The notes beneath the pieces are model-generated. The model had not been told where the DNA came from. It saw only the letters and a list, made by a program, of their open reading frames with translations, and ran no database searches. Shown piece by piece: positions 27,760-39,225 of a stretch of 64,000 bases of DNA (position 1 is the first letter of the stretch; every line of letters starts with the position of its first letter). Position numbers and translations under genes: made by a program. Location: NCBI RefSeq assembly GCF_000775285.1, contig NZ_JJML01000007.1, positions 149,297 through 213,296 of the forward strand. Reading direction: 5' to 3'. The stretch comes from Neosynechococcus sphagnicola sy1 (GTDB lineage Bacteria > Cyanobacteriota > Cyanobacteriia > Neosynechococcales > Neosynechococcaceae).

Positions 27760-27955
27760 CTGACTCACCAGTGTCGCTAAATATCACTCGATTCGGAGCC
27801 AGAATGGGGTGAATTGGCGGTGTTGAGGTGTCGGCTCAGATGGATCGTCATCTGCCTGTTGTGGAAATCCCTCGATGCTTCGTTACAACTTTGTGGATTT
27901 TTCCAGTATTCTCATCTCATGGACGCAATATGGCGATGACTGATGAGGGGTTCCC

Positions 27956-29264
27956 ATGGAAGGCAATAATCTAGAGTCCAAAAACACGAATACAAAAAGC
28001 CCGTTAGAGCTAGCTGAGTATGCCTCCCTGTTGCTCTCGGTTGCAGGAACAGTTGCTTCTGCCCTCACCCAGCAAGCTGTGCTGGCAGCTGCGCCTCTGA
28101 GTCTTTCACTGATTTTGAATTTAGCCAATCGTCGTCGCATCCAAGCATTGCCGCCGTTGGCTGCCCCCGCCGCCCTCTTGGCCGAGCCATCTCCACTTAC
28201 AACCGATACTCCATCTCATGCCGTTGCCGATCTGGTCAGAATTCAAGAGCAAAGTTTTTTATTTGCAACGCCAAGACACCAGTCTTCAAGAAACGGTCGA
28301 TAGCTTGATGCAGCAGTTGCAGGGTCTGCCAGCCTCAGGGGCTTTATCGACCATGGAAGAAACTGTCTCCCAACTGTCGCAGGCGATCGCCCAATTACAA
28401 ACCAATTCTCCCCTGGACCCGGTCTTTGATGTTGCAGTGGGAGGGAACGATTGGCAGGAGCCCTTGCAGGCCTTAGAGGTGAAATTAGAGCGAGTATTGT
28501 CAGGCATCCCAACTGAGCTTGCCCCAGCGGATGATTGGCATGCAGCCTTTCAGCAATTGGAAGCCAAGTTAGAAAATACCTTGGTCAGTTTAGCGCCGAC
28601 CGTGGATGACCCCTTTGCCCCGGCCTCTGACCCAGCCTGGGGGGATGAGATCAAATCCCAAGTGGTGCGTGCCGAAACCAGCATAGGTACGGCTCTAACC
28701 CAACTGGCTGCCATCCAACAACAACTGGAACCCCTGGCAGCCCTCCCCGCTCAGGTGGAATGGTTACAGGGGCAGATCAGTGTCCCAACTCCCCCAGCAA
28801 TGGTCGATGTCACCGCCTTGGTCGAGGAGGCGGTGCAGCAAAAACTAGCAACGTTGGAACCATCGGTTCCCAAGGCTGACCCTAGTGAGGCCATCGGCTC
28901 CTTACAAGCCCAGGTGGAAATGTTGAAAACACAACTCGATAGTGTTTCAGCCAGTCTTTCTCAGGGGCTGGCGAATTTGCCTCATCTGGTGAGCGAAGCC
29001 ATTGTCAACCATCCATCCACCCCCTCAGCCCCCTCCCCAGCGACGGGTGATTTAACGGCACCGGTAGAAGCTGCTTTGACCCAGTTATCGGCAGAGATTG
29101 CCGCCATTCCCAATCTGGTGGAAACGGCGGTGCAAAGGCGCATTGAAACCATGCACTCTGAACTAGAGCTATTTCCAGATATTCCAGCCACCTCTGCTCA
29201 AGCGGATGATACACCGGATTGGGATTCGCTGCTGGCAGAGCTGGAAATTGACCCCAAGGGTTAA
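27956..29264 (+). pseudogene. Conserved cyanobacterial membrane/coiled-coil protein, frameshifted
   Basis: The two frames belong to one protein. The first (SPLELAEYASLLLSVAGTVA, ALTQQAVLAAAPLSLSLIL) gives a membrane pair typical of a family of cyanobacterial proteins. The second continues FYLQRQDTSLQETVDSLMQQ, a long Ala/Gln-rich helical tail to LAELEIDPKG. The break is in TTTTTT at 28255-28260, and five T would join VRIQEQSF to YLQRQ. Combined length is about 435 residues. The C-terminal part has repeated LxxxLxxQ heptads, so a coiled coil at the membrane is likely. No function is known to me. Confidence 0.68.
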
Positions 29265-29281
29265 GCCCCCTCAACTACCGG

Positions 29282-29656
29282 ATGCCAGTTGTTTGCCAAG
29301 CAGCCCTCGTCACCCTGGCAACCCAGGATTTTGCGGTTGTGGTTGAGTTTTATCAACATCTGCTGAATCAGCAACCCCAACCCCATACGCCCCAACGTTA
29401 TGCAGAGTTTCAGCTGGCTGGCCTGCGTCTGGGAATTTTTCGCCCCCGGAGAGAAGATCAAGGAGAGTTTGCGAACAGCTGTCAGAGTTGTCTGAGTTTG
29501 TGTTTGGAGGTGGAGAACCTTGAGGAGGCGATCGCCCACCTCACCCAACTAGGCTATCCACCCCCCGGCGAGCTGATCACGGCTGCCCATGGGCAAGAAA
29601 TTTATGCCTATGATCCCTTGGGTAATCGACTGATTTTGCATCAACCACCCAACTAA
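29282..29656 (+). CDS. VOC (glyoxalase/bleomycin resistance) family protein
   Basis: The 124-residue protein has one betaalphabetabetabeta repeat pair: FAVVVEFYQHLLNQQPQPH, then FQLAGLRLGIFRP, LSLCLEVENLEEAIAHLTQL and the terminal AYDPLGNRLILHQPP (the DPxGN motif of vicinal-oxygen-chelate proteins). Members bind a metal and act on varied small molecules; the substrate cannot be predicted. It starts 17 bp after the preceding gene and converges on cobN. Confidence 0.85.
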   Translation: MPVVCQAALVTLATQDFAVVVEFYQHLLNQQPQPHTPQRYAEFQLAGLRLGIFRPRREDQGEFANSCQSCLSLCLEVENLEEAIAHLTQLGYPPPGELITAAHGQEIYAYDPLGNRLILHQPPN

Positions 29657-29679
29657 GAAATTCTCCCAAGGATGGGAGC

Positions 29680-32600
29680 TTATGAATCCGTTATCAAAGG
29701 CGATGAACTGAAGCTGATGCCTTCTACCTTGGCTTCGGCTTGGTGGGCGATCGCCCGCAGTTGATCGACGGTGTGTGGGTCAGCCGTTTGCCACAACCCC
29801 CGCTGATGGGCTTCTAACAGACGTTCTGCCATATCCCTTAACGCCCAGGGATTATGCTGCTCAATGAAATCTTGCACCGCTGGATCGAATAAGTAGGCGG
29901 CGGCGACTCCCTGATACATAAAATCCTCGACACAATGGGTGGTGGCATCGTAGGCAAACAAATAATCCACGGTGGCTGCCATTTCAAAGGCACCTTTATA
30001 GCCGTGCCGCATCACCCCTGCAATCCACTTAGGATTGATGACCCGTGATCGGTACACTCGTCCTAGTTCTTCCTGCAAGTGCCTTACTTTGGGGTTGGCA
30101 GGCTGGGAGTGATCCCCAAAGTAAACCTGGGGATTTTCACCCCGAATTGCCCGCACAGCAACGGTTAAGCCACCTTGAAATTGGTAATAGTCATCGGAGT
30201 CGAGCAGATCATGTTCCCGGTTGTCCTGATTATGGAGTACCACCTGCAGTTGCCGCAGTCGCTGTTCAAAGGCTTCCGGAGCCGCAGCTTCGCCTCCTTG
30301 GGCGGTGTAGGCATAGCTACTCCAGTTGAGATAGGCACGGGCTAAGTCCTGGTCATCTGTCCAGTTTTGGGCTTCGATCAACCCTTGTAACCCCGCCCCG
30401 TAGGCACCCGGTTTGGAGCCAAAGATGCGGTAGCGAGCACGGAGGGCGGCCTGGTCAAGGGAGAGTCCAGCCTCATGCCACCGCCGACTTTCTTGCTGGA
30501 CTTGAGCTGCCAAGGAATTCTGTTCCGGGGGTTCGTCCAGGGCTGCCACCGCCTGTACCGCCTGATCAAACAAGTCAATGAGATTGCTGAAGGCATCGCG
30601 AAAGAAGCCGGAAATTCTCAAGGTGACATCAACGCGAGGTCGTCCCAGGTAGGACAGGGGGAGAATCTCAAAGTCCACGACCCGCCGCGATGGCCCATCC
30701 CAAACCGGCTGCACACCCAACAAAGCCAGGGCTTCTGCCAAATCATCGCCTCCGGTACGCATGGTTGCGGTTCCCCAAATGGAGAGCCCCAGGGTTTGGG
30801 GATACTCTCCGTGTTCCTGGGTATACCGTTCAATCAACACGGCGGCGGCTTTCCGCCCCACATCCCAGGCACTTTCGGTGGGGATGGCTCGAATATCAAC
30901 GGAGTAAAAATTCCGTCCCGTGGGCAAGACATCAGGTCTGCCTCGGGTTGGGGCTCCCGATGCCCCACTGGGAATATAGCCCCCGGCTAAACCGTGGAGC
31001 AAGTAGTGTAGCTCCTGATCAGTGTGTCGTAGTGCGGGTAGTAGTTGTGTCTGAATCCAGCGCTGGGATAGATGCAGCGCCTCGGTCTCGGAAGCCATGG
31101 CGGGGAAGCCCTCGCCATCCGCTAACAGGGAGTCTACAAGCTTGGCGGCTGCTAGTTCCAACGCCGCGATCGCATCCCCTAGAATCTGACAGTCCGGATG
31201 TCCCTGGGCGGCTAATTGCTGGCGTTGCACGTCAGCAAGGGCAACCCCCATGTCTGCCGTTAAGGGATCCAAGTCTAACCCCCAATCCTGGGCGATCGCC
31301 CGGGTGAGTCCTGACTGGGCTGGGTTGGGATGACGGGCGATCGCCACCACCAGATCCCGGAGTTGCGACCCTTGGGGACACTGGCCAAAAATATGCAACC
31401 CATCCCGAATCTGGGCTTCCTTCAGCTCACAGAGATAACCATCGGCAACGGTAATCCAGTCTCGATCTAGTGTCCAGGTATCGGTGTCAGCGGTGGCTCC
31501 ATGGGCGGGTTGGCGGGGCTGGCGGTGCTGTAAATCCCGGTGGAGATTGGCCTGTCGCACCAGTTGGCTCATGCGATCCTGAATCACAGAAACCCTGGTC
31601 GGATCAAGGCTTTGAGCTTCGTAGTATTCATCAATCAGCTGCTCCAACTGCTGTAAGGGGCCGTAGAGTTCAGCCCGGGTCATCGGCGGGGTGAGATGAT
31701 CGAGAATCACGGCCTGGGCGCGACGCTTGGCCTGGGAACCCTCACCGGGGTCATTGACGATAAAGGGATAGAGGTGGGGTAAAGCTCCCAATGCAACCTC
31801 GGGATAGCAGTCAGCAGCCAGGGCCACACTTTTACCAGGGAGCCATTCTAAATTGCCGTGTTTACCGACATGGACGATGACGTGGGCACCAAACCCATGC
31901 CGGAGCCAGTGATAAAAGGCCAGGTAAGCCGGGGTTGGTTCTAGATCGGGGGCATGGTAGTTTAAGGCTGGATCAATGTCATAGCCCCGGCTGGGCTGAA
32001 TGCCAACAAAGACATTTCCCAGTTGCAGTCCCGGAATTGCGATGTCTGCCTTGGGGGTACACCGATCTCCCCAGCGATCGCGGATACCTTGGTGTACTGT
32101 TGGCGGCAGATGGTCGAAATAAGCTGCAAAGGCGGCGATCGGCAGGGTTTGCTGGATCGGACGCAGGTCGCGCCCTTCGGGGTCATTGGTCAGGGTGGCT
32201 GTGAGCTGCTGGATCAAGTCCCCTCCCGTGGGTGGCAATGCCTCGATCTGGTAACCAGCCTGCTGCATTGCCTTCAGCATCTCCACACAACTGGCAGGGG
32301 TATCCAGCCCCACTCCATTCGCCAGTCTGCCGTCTCGGGTGGGGTAGTTTGCTAGGATCAAGGCCACCCGTCGTTGGGCAACGGGGGTTTGCCGCAGCTT
32401 CACCCAATTAGCGGCCAAATCCGCCACAAACTGAATGCGATCGCCCATGGGGGCATACCCCACCACATCGGTTTCTAAGTCGGCATTCCAGGTTTGCACC
32501 GCCTTAAACGAAACGGCGCGACTGATAATCCGCCCATCCACTTCTGGCAGCGCCACATTCATCGCCAGATCCCGGGGAGAGAGCCCCTGGAATTGACTCG

Positions 32601-33499
32601 CCCACTGCTCCACCGTGCCGCCACTGAGGATCACCTGTAAAATCGGCACATCCAACTGCTGCCAGAGGCCGACTTGGGGGATGGCGGTTTCCAAACGGGC
32701 CAGGGAAAAACTCGTAGCGTTCAGCAATACTTGAATGGCCTGACCATCCTGGGGTTTGGAAGTAGGTCAGCAGCTGTGCCTGCACCGCTAGATCGCGCAA
32801 GGAGGAGACATAGACAGGAATTGGATCGAGCTGATGCTGAGCTAGGGCGGCACAGAGGGCATCCATGGGGGCTGTGTTCCCCGCTAAATAGTGAGCGCGA
32901 TAAAACAGCAGCCCGACGCGGGGCTGGGATGGTTGTTGCTGGGAAGCGGGCCATGGATAGAGACCCACCCGAGGCACCCCTTGGGGGGCAGGGGGGTGAT
33001 AGCGAGTTCCCAGGCAGGTATCGGCTAGAAATTGCAACCCATGGGTGAGGTTCTCGAGACCCCCTTCGGTGAAATACCGCCAGAGTTGGTGAGCCGCCCC
33101 GAGGCTGGTGGTGGAATGGCTGAGCAGATCGGGGTCAGGGCGATCATCCCCAGGCAAAAGCACCAAGGAGGCTCCAGTTCTACCTACCAGATCTTTGACC
33201 ACCTCAAGGCCATAGGGCCAGTAAGCGCGACCTCCCAACAGGCGAACCACAATCACCTGGGCGTGCTGGAGCACTGTCTCTGCATAGGTATCGATCGTCA
33301 GTTGTTGCTGAAGTTGCAGCAAATTGACCACCCGGAGTGCCGGAAAACCATGGGGTAGGCGAGACACCGCCTGAGCCAGGGTTTGAATATCAGTATCGGC
33401 AGTGGTGAGCAAGATCAGAGGGGCGGGGGTTTGTTCAATAAAAATCACCCCAGCTTGATCCGGGTTCCAACCTCCGGGAGTGGCGGCAAGACGGTGCAT
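29680..33499 (-). pseudogene. cobN: Cobaltochelatase/Mg-chelatase H-like subunit CobN, one frameshift
   Basis: Two frames make one CobN of about 1270 residues. The N-terminal frame (HRLAATPGGWNPDQAGVIF to QAQLLTYFQTP) shifts near 32751-32757, where minus-strand AAACCCC has one base too many. The other frame continues QAIQVLLNATSFSLARLETA and holds the CobN/BchH core (GHVIVHVGKHGNLEWLPGK-like block HVIVHVGKHGNLEWLPG, NDPGEGSQAKRRAQAVI), ending in HQAEAKVEGISF. CobN is the large subunit of the ATP-dependent chelatase that inserts cobalt into hydrogenobyrinate diamide. The rest is intact and conserved, so an assembly error is likely. Confidence 0.9.
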
Positions 33500-33662
33500 A
33501 GTAATACCGTTTTAATCGGGGGCAGGAGGGCGATAGCGTTCACGGATGGATTGTGTGTTTACCGAACCGCTGTCTGGAAAGACGGGGCTTGAATCCCGTG
33601 CTTTTGATCAAGGGGAGTGATAAGCTCAAAAAACCTCCGTGCTTCTCCCGTAAATTCGAGGC

Positions 33663-35550
33663 ATGACATTCGCCGACGCTGAATTTTATCCCCCTGTCTC
33701 TGTTTGCCAACCCGTTGAAGAAGCGCTACGTCAGCAAGTAGAGCAGGAGCGACTCCTCAACCAAGTTACCACCCAGATTCGTCAAAGTTTGGAGTTACCT
33801 GTAATCCTGGAAACTGCTGTGCAGCAAGTGCGGGATTTTTTACTGGCAGACCGCCTGGTAATTTACCAATTTGATACCCAGAGTTCCACCCCATCGACGG
33901 AGACCTCCCCAGGGATTGCCAACTGTGCAGGTCAGAGCCGGGAAATTGAAGGATTGGGCGGTCAGGTTACCTATGAAGCGAGAGCCTCCCAGGGGATTAT
34001 TACCGCACTGCATTGGGCGGAACCAGACAGCTGTTTTGTCCGGGTGCCGCTGTGTCGGGAGCGTTATCACCGGGGCAGCACCCTGGCGATCGCCGATACA
34101 GAACTCACCTATGCCAACGTTCCTTGTTTAATGAATCTGCTGCGCCAGCTACAGGTGCGTGCCAAACTCGTCGCTCCGATTATGGTGCAGGAATCTTTGT
34201 GGGGGTTACTGATCGCCCATCAGTGCTTTGAACCACGGGAGTGGCAGCCCACGGAACAACGATTTTTACAGCACATTGCCGAACACCTGGCGATCGCCAT
34301 TTACCAAGCGCAGCTCTACGCTCAAGTTCAACAGCAGAAACAAACCCTCGAACAGCGCGTCATTGAACGCACCCAAGATCTCCGGGATACCCTACTAGCT
34401 GCCCAAGCTGCTAACCGTGCCAAAAGTGAGTTTCTGGCGAACATGAGCCATGAACTCCGCACACCGCTCACCTGTGTAATTGGCATGTCAGCCACCCTGT
34501 TGCAATGGTCATTGGGGCAACTGAGTCAACGCCAACGAGACTTTCTCCAAACCATTCACAACAGCGGCAAGCACCTGCTAGAACTCATTAACGACATTTT
34601 GGATCTGTCCCAAGTTGAGGCTGGCAAGATGCTGCTGAATGTCAGCGAATTTTCCCTCACTCAACTGGCCTATCAAAGCCTCCAAATCCTGAAGGAAAAA
34701 GCTGAACGCAACCAGGTTACCCTGGCGTTAGAAATTCAGTCTCAGCGGTTCGAGATTGATGCTCCCGAACCGCCCCCCACCCTGAACTTCGCCGCTGACC
34801 AGCGGCGGGTACGGCAGATTCTCTTGAATTTGCTGAGCAATGCGATCAAATTTACCCCAGAGGGCGGCCAAGTGATCCTGAGACTGTGGTCAGAAACCAA
34901 CAAGGTCGCCTTGCAGATAGAAGATACGGGCATCGGCATTCCTGAAGATCAAAAAACCCCTGCTGTTTCAAAAATTTCAGCAGCTCGATACCTCCCATGA
35001 TCGAGAATATGAAGGTACGGGACTGGGACTGGCGTTGACCCAGCAGTTGCTAGAGTTGCACGGTGGCTGGATCGAAGTTGAATCTACCGTTGGTGTTGGC
35101 TCTGTCTTTACTGCCTGGGTTCCGGCCCAACTCCTCCCTGCTGCTCCTCTAGCCTTTGTGAGTGCGGGGAATACCCAGGGGCAAATAGTCTTGATTGCCC
35201 ATCAAGAAGAAACCGCCAAAATCATCTGCGATCTGCTGACCACTGCGGGATATCAGGTGATCTGGATCATGGATGGACTCAGTGCTGTCGCTCAGGTACA
35301 GTTACTTCAGCCCCAGCTTGTGATCTTAGAGATGCAGCTCTCAGGTGCGGATGGGACGGAGGTAATTCTGCAATTACGCAGGACGCCCCTTGCCAAACCC
35401 CTCAAGATTTTGTCCCTCTCCCCTCCGGATGGCTGCACCCATCCCTGCCACCCCCTGACCGTGGGAGCCGATGACTATATGAGCTATCCTTTCCAACCCC
35501 AGGAGCTATTCCACAAAATTGTCGCTTTGCTCGCACTTGTCAATCCTTAA
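33663..35550 (+). pseudogene. GAF-histidine kinase with degenerate receiver domain, one frameshift
   Basis: The gene reads as one protein of about 628 residues broken in AAAAAA at 34951-34956; five A restore [20 protein letters not shown]. The order is: GAF domain (about 25-210), coiled linker, HisKA with [13 protein letters not shown] (phospho-His), and HATPase_c with [22 protein letters not shown] and [20 protein letters not shown]-terminal receiver-like domain follows ([17 protein letters not shown]). The receiver lacks the phospho-acceptor: [13 protein letters not shown] has Glu in place of Asp, and the conserved Lys is replaced ([10 protein letters not shown]). It is cytoplasmic; the GAF may sense light or a ligand, and no bilin Cys is obvious. 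Confidence 0.82.
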
Positions 35551-35634
35551 TATTTGTATTCTCAACAGACAACTGGTGGGCGATTGGTATTTCCCCGACG
35601 ATCAATCCACGCTGATTTTGATTCTGGATCCCCC

Positions 35635-36331
35635 ATGGCTGATTCGAGGCAACTTCTCAACACCCTACACCACGGTCTGATTGTTTCCTGTCAAGCGCCC
35701 GTTGACTCCCCGTTGCACACCCCCCCCGATCATTGCCGCGATCGCCCAAGCAGCGGTCAATCAGGGAGCGGTTGGTGTGCGGATTGATACACCTGCCCAT
35801 ATCTCCCGAGTTCGACAGCAAGTGAGTGTCCCCATCATTGGCCTCTGGAAGCAGCAAATTCCAGGTTCCGAAGTCTACATTACGCCGCAGTTTCACCACG
35901 CTCAAGCGATCGCCGAGGCAGGAGCCGATCTGATCGCGATAGATGCCACCCTGCGATCGCGTCCCCAGGGCGAAACCGTTGAATCCCTGATCCGCCGCAT
36001 TCACCAAGAGTTAGGGAAACCCGTGATGGCAGATATTGATACCCTGGAAGCCGCGATCGCCGCCGAGACAGCAGGTGCGGATCTGATTGGCACCACCCTC
36101 TATGGCTATACCGCCGCAACCCGGCATCTAACACCACCCGGTTTTGAACTGTTAAGCGATTGGGTGCAGCAGGGGCACATCCCTGTCATCTGCGAAGGGG
36201 GCATTCAGACGCCTGCAATGGCACGGCAAGCCCTAGAGTTGGGTGCCTATGCGGTGGTGGTGGGAACCGCCATTACCGGGATTGATGCCCTCGTCAACGC
36301 TTACTGTGCTGCCCTGCGTCAGCCTGTTTAG
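35635..36331 (+). pseudogene. nanE: N-acetylmannosamine-6-phosphate 2-epimerase NanE, one frameshift
   Basis: The protein starts at ATG 35635 (MADSRQLLNTLHHGLIVSCQ) and shifts frame in a run of eight C (35720-35727). Seven C would join SPLHTPP to IIAAIAQAAVNQGAVGVRID. Beyond the break the TIM barrel is complete: MADIDTLEAAIAAETAGADL, GTTLYGYT, and VICEGGIQTPAMARQALELG. NanE isomerises ManNAc-6-P to GlcNAc-6-P. No other sialic-acid genes are nearby, so in this organism it probably serves amino-sugar recycling (inference). Confidence 0.88.
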
Positions 36332-36520
36332 CAGTAGATCGACACGCAGGATGGGAGGTGAGCCCTGGGATTTGCTGGAGACTCGTCTCCCAGGCACCTG
36401 CAACCCCAGGGAATGCTGCAAAACTCCAAAGTGAGAATTACGGCCTGGTTGGTTCCAAAGCTTGTGTAGTCAGCTAAGGTCATAGTAGAATTAACGTTTG
36501 TGTCGAATTAGAGTCAGTCC

Positions 36521-36718
36521 ATGCCCAAACTCAAGACTCGCAAAGCTGCTGCCAAGCGTTTCCGCAGCACGGGTAGCGGCAAGATTATGCGCCGCAAATC
36601 CATGAGGAACCACCTGCTACAACACAAGAGTGCCGCTCGGAAGCGCTCCCTCTCCCATCCAGCTTTGGTGGACGAGCGAGATGCTGAGAACGTGCGCCTC
36701 ATGCTGCCCTACTTATAA
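36521..36718 (+). CDS. rpmI: 50S ribosomal protein L35
   Basis: The 65-residue, highly basic protein [20 protein letters not shown] is standard L35, ending [17 protein letters not shown]. It is followed 23 bp later by rplT, the usual pairing. infC is not adjacent, as often in cyanobacteria. L35 binds 23S rRNA in the large subunit. Confidence 0.97.
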   Translation: MPKLKTRKAAAKRFRSTGSGKIMRRKSMRNHLLQHKSAARKRSLSHPALVDERDAENVRLMLPYL

Positions 36719-36741
36719 GATTTTGAAGGTCTCAGGTAACT

Positions 36742-37098
36742 ATGACACGGGTCAAACGCGGTAACGTTGCTCGTAAACGCCGCAAAAAAGTTCTCAAACT
36801 TGCTAAAGGGTTCCGGGGTTCTCACTCCAGCCTATTTCGTACCGCTAACCAGCAGGTAATGAAAGCCCTGCGGAATGCCTATCGCGATCGCCGGAAGCGG
36901 AAGCGAGATTTTCGCCGTCTGTGGATAACTCGCATCAATGCTGCTGCCCGTCTCCATGGTCTCAGCTATAGCCAATTGATAGGTCAGCTGAAAAAGGCCA
37001 ATATCTTGATTAATCGTAAGATGCTAGCTCAGTTAGCGGTGATTGACCCTGCAAGCTTTGGCAAGGTGGTCGAACTGGCTGCCCAATCTGGGGGTTAA
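36742..37098 (+). CDS. rplT: 50S ribosomal protein L20
   Basis: The 118-residue protein ([20 protein letters not shown]) is standard L20, with [20 protein letters not shown] and [20 protein letters not shown]. It binds 23S rRNA early in 50S assembly and in some bacteria represses its own operon. A rho-independent terminator lies about 135 bp downstream. Confidence 0.97.
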   Translation: MTRVKRGNVARKRRKKVLKLAKGFRGSHSSLFRTANQQVMKALRNAYRDRRKRKRDFRRLWITRINAAARLHGLSYSQLIGQLKKANILINRKMLAQLAVIDPASFGKVVELAAQSGG

Positions 37099-37232
37099 GC
37101 TGGGCGGCTCATCACCGTTTCTCCTCATGTCATCGGTTTATCGAGCCATGGGGCTGCACATTGATCCTTACTCAGTGACATCTGATTACGAATTGTTCGG
37201 GTGAGCCAGCGTCAGCAGGTCGCCAACAGGAG

Positions 37233-37264
37233 TCCTTGATGTTCATCGTCAAGGATATTTTTTT
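37233..37264 (+). terminator. Rho-independent terminator of rpmI-rplT
   Basis: TCCTTGA (37233-37239) pairs with TCAAGGA (37249-37255), followed by ATTTTTTT. The remaining gap to 37475 holds no gene; a promoter for ycf37 should lie there. Confidence 0.78.
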
Positions 37265-37475
37265 ATCTGGAGGCGTTTTTAAATGGAGGCTTTCCCAACC
37301 CCCTCGGCCAATTGTTGCGAGTGGATGTTACTCCGTGATCACCATTGGTAACTCCGTAGTCACGAGCTTACAGTATGATGCAGTTACGGCAGCATCGCTG
37401 CAATGACCCGCTAGCAAGCAATGGTTAGCTTTAGGATAGCGCGCTCAATTTTGGGGTTTGCCTGGATGGTCGTTT

Positions 37476-38006
37476 ATGGATGAAATTTTACCCGTTATCT
37501 ACCTGGGAATTTTGTTGGTTTTGCTGGGAGTCGCTGCTTGGGCGATTTTGCAACAGGTACTCAAAACCCGTAAGACTGAAAGTACCCTCACCGAGCTCCA
37601 GCGGAAACTCAGTAAAGAGAAGGGAACTGCCCAAGACTACTTTGAACTAGGCACCATCCTTTTAGATAAGAAGATTTATGCTCAAGCGATCACTCAGCTC
37701 CAGAAGTCGCTGAAAGCTGAGAGTCTGGACACGGCTACCGATGCTGCTCTGGTTTACAATGCCCTAGGGTTTGCCTATTTTGCCCAAGAACAGTATGACT
37801 TGGCGATTCGCAACTACAAAGAGTCGGTGAAATTAGTGCCGGACTATACGACCGCGCTCAATAATTTGGGCCACGCTTACGAACGCAAAAAACTCACCAG
37901 TCAAGCGTTAGAAGCCTATGAGCAAGTCTTGGCTCTGGAACCCAACAATACCACTGCTAAGCGCCGAGCTGCTTCGTTGCGGAAGCTGGTAACCCCTGCT
38001 GCTTGA
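37476..38006 (+). CDS. ycf37: Ycf37-like TPR protein (photosystem I assembly)
   Basis: The product is 176 residues from ATG 37476 (MDEILPVIYLGILLVLLGVA). An N-terminal membrane anchor is followed by a basic linker and three TPR units: DYFELGTILLDKKIYAQAIT, VYNALGFAYFAQEQYDLAIR and ALNNLGHAYERKKLTSQALE. Size and layout match Ycf37, which supports photosystem I assembly or stability at the thylakoid. A TTG at 37458 is in frame but less likely. Confidence 0.85.
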   Translation: MDEILPVIYLGILLVLLGVAAWAILQQVLKTRKTESTLTELQRKLSKEKGTAQDYFELGTILLDKKIYAQAITQLQKSLKAESLDTATDAALVYNALGFAYFAQEQYDLAIRNYKESVKLVPDYTTALNNLGHAYERKKLTSQALEAYEQVLALEPNNTTAKRRAASLRKLVTPAA

Positions 38007-38203
38007 ACGGTTTATCTTAGGCTGGGGATGCTAGATCGCTCACGTTTCTGCAGTTGGACAGCCAAGCGGCACCAGTATCTAGCTCTCCCCCAAGAATGGA
38101 TGATCGTTGCGGGGCAAAGTCAGGTATTTTTAGAATGATTTGGCCTTTGTGGAGTTGCGGTTGCCTGCCGTTCCATGGTTCTGAACTTTTACCCCGTCTA
38201 CCT

Positions 38204-39181
38204 ATGAGAATTCTTGTTACGGGTGGAGCTGGCTTCATTGGTTCCCATCTCATTGATCGATTAATGGCTGAAAATCATGAAGTCCTTTGCCTGGATAACT
38301 TTTACACCGGACATAAGCACAACATCCTCAAGTGGTTAAGCTCCCCCAACTTTGATCTGCTCCGCCACGACATCACTGAACCGATTCGTCTGGAAGTTGA
38401 TCAAATTTACCACTTAGCCTGTCCGGCCTCACCGATTCACTACCAGTACAACCCGATCAAAACGGCTAAAATCAGCTTTTTGGGAACCATGAATATGCTG
38501 GGGTTGGCGAAGCGAGTCAAGGCTCGGATTCTGTTGGCCTCCACCTCAGAAGTTTACGGTGACCCGGATGTGCATCCCCAGGCAGAGGAGTACTGGGGCA
38601 ATGTCAACCCCATTGGGATTCGCAGTTGTTATGACGAAGGCAAACGAGTTGCTGAGACCCTTGCCTTTGATTACCATCGCCAAAATGATGTCCAGATTCG
38701 CGTGGCGCGGATCTTTAATACCTACGGCCCCCGGATGCTAGAGAACGATGGTCGGGTCGTCAGTAATTTTGTCGTGCAGGCGCTGCGCCATCAATCTCTG
38801 ACAGTGTATGGGGACGGTTCTCAAACCCGCAGTTTTTGCTACGTCTCAGACTTGGTGGACGGCCTGATTCGGTTGATGAACGGGGAACACACTGGCCCCA
38901 TCAACCTGGGGAACCCAGATGAATACACGATTTTACAACTGGCAAAAACCGTGTTGCAGATGGTGAATCCAGATCTGACCATTGAGTTTAAGCCCCTTCC
39001 CCAGGATGATCCCCGCCGCCGCCGCCCTGACATTACCCGCGCCCAATCCTTTTTGGGCTGGCAGCCAACGGTACCGTTGCAGGAAGGACTGAAACTGACG
39101 GTTGAAGACTTTCATGCCCGAGTCAGTCGGGAGGCATGCGCCCCGAAATCCAGCAGTGCTGCTTCCACCCTGGGTTCTTAG
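38204..39181 (+). CDS. UDP-glucuronic acid decarboxylase (UDP-xylose synthase)
   Basis: The 325-residue extended SDR starts at ATG 38204 ([20 protein letters not shown]). It shows the NAD-binding GGAGFIGS, catalytic YDEGK (Tyr-x-x-x-Lys), STSEVYGDP and [10 protein letters not shown], matching bacterial UXS. It converts UDP-glucuronate to UDP-xylose in the cytoplasm. The next gene makes UDP-glucuronate, so the two steps are adjacent, for exopolysaccharide or cell-wall sugars. The frame is open upstream to 38054, but the family begins at this ATG. Confidence 0.95.
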   Translation: MRILVTGGAGFIGSHLIDRLMAENHEVLCLDNFYTGHKHNILKWLSSPNFDLLRHDITEPIRLEVDQIYHLACPASPIHYQYNPIKTAKISFLGTMNMLGLAKRVKARILLASTSEVYGDPDVHPQAEEYWGNVNPIGIRSCYDEGKRVAETLAFDYHRQNDVQIRVARIFNTYGPRMLENDGRVVSNFVVQALRHQSLTVYGDGSQTRSFCYVSDLVDGLIRLMNGEHTGPINLGNPDEYTILQLAKTVLQMVNPDLTIEFKPLPQDDPRRRRPDITRAQSFLGWQPTVPLQEGLKLTVEDFHARVSREACAPKSSSAASTLGS

Positions 39182-39225
39182 CTACTGAAACGATTCATCG
39201 CTTGTCTTGAGAAGGATTGTCCGTT

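Noticed and set aside
33500..33662. Possible B12 riboswitch or tRNA-like element upstream of cobN
   Set aside because: A T-arm-like GGGGCTTGAATCCC is present, but I could not build a cloverleaf or find the conserved B12-box on the cobN strand.
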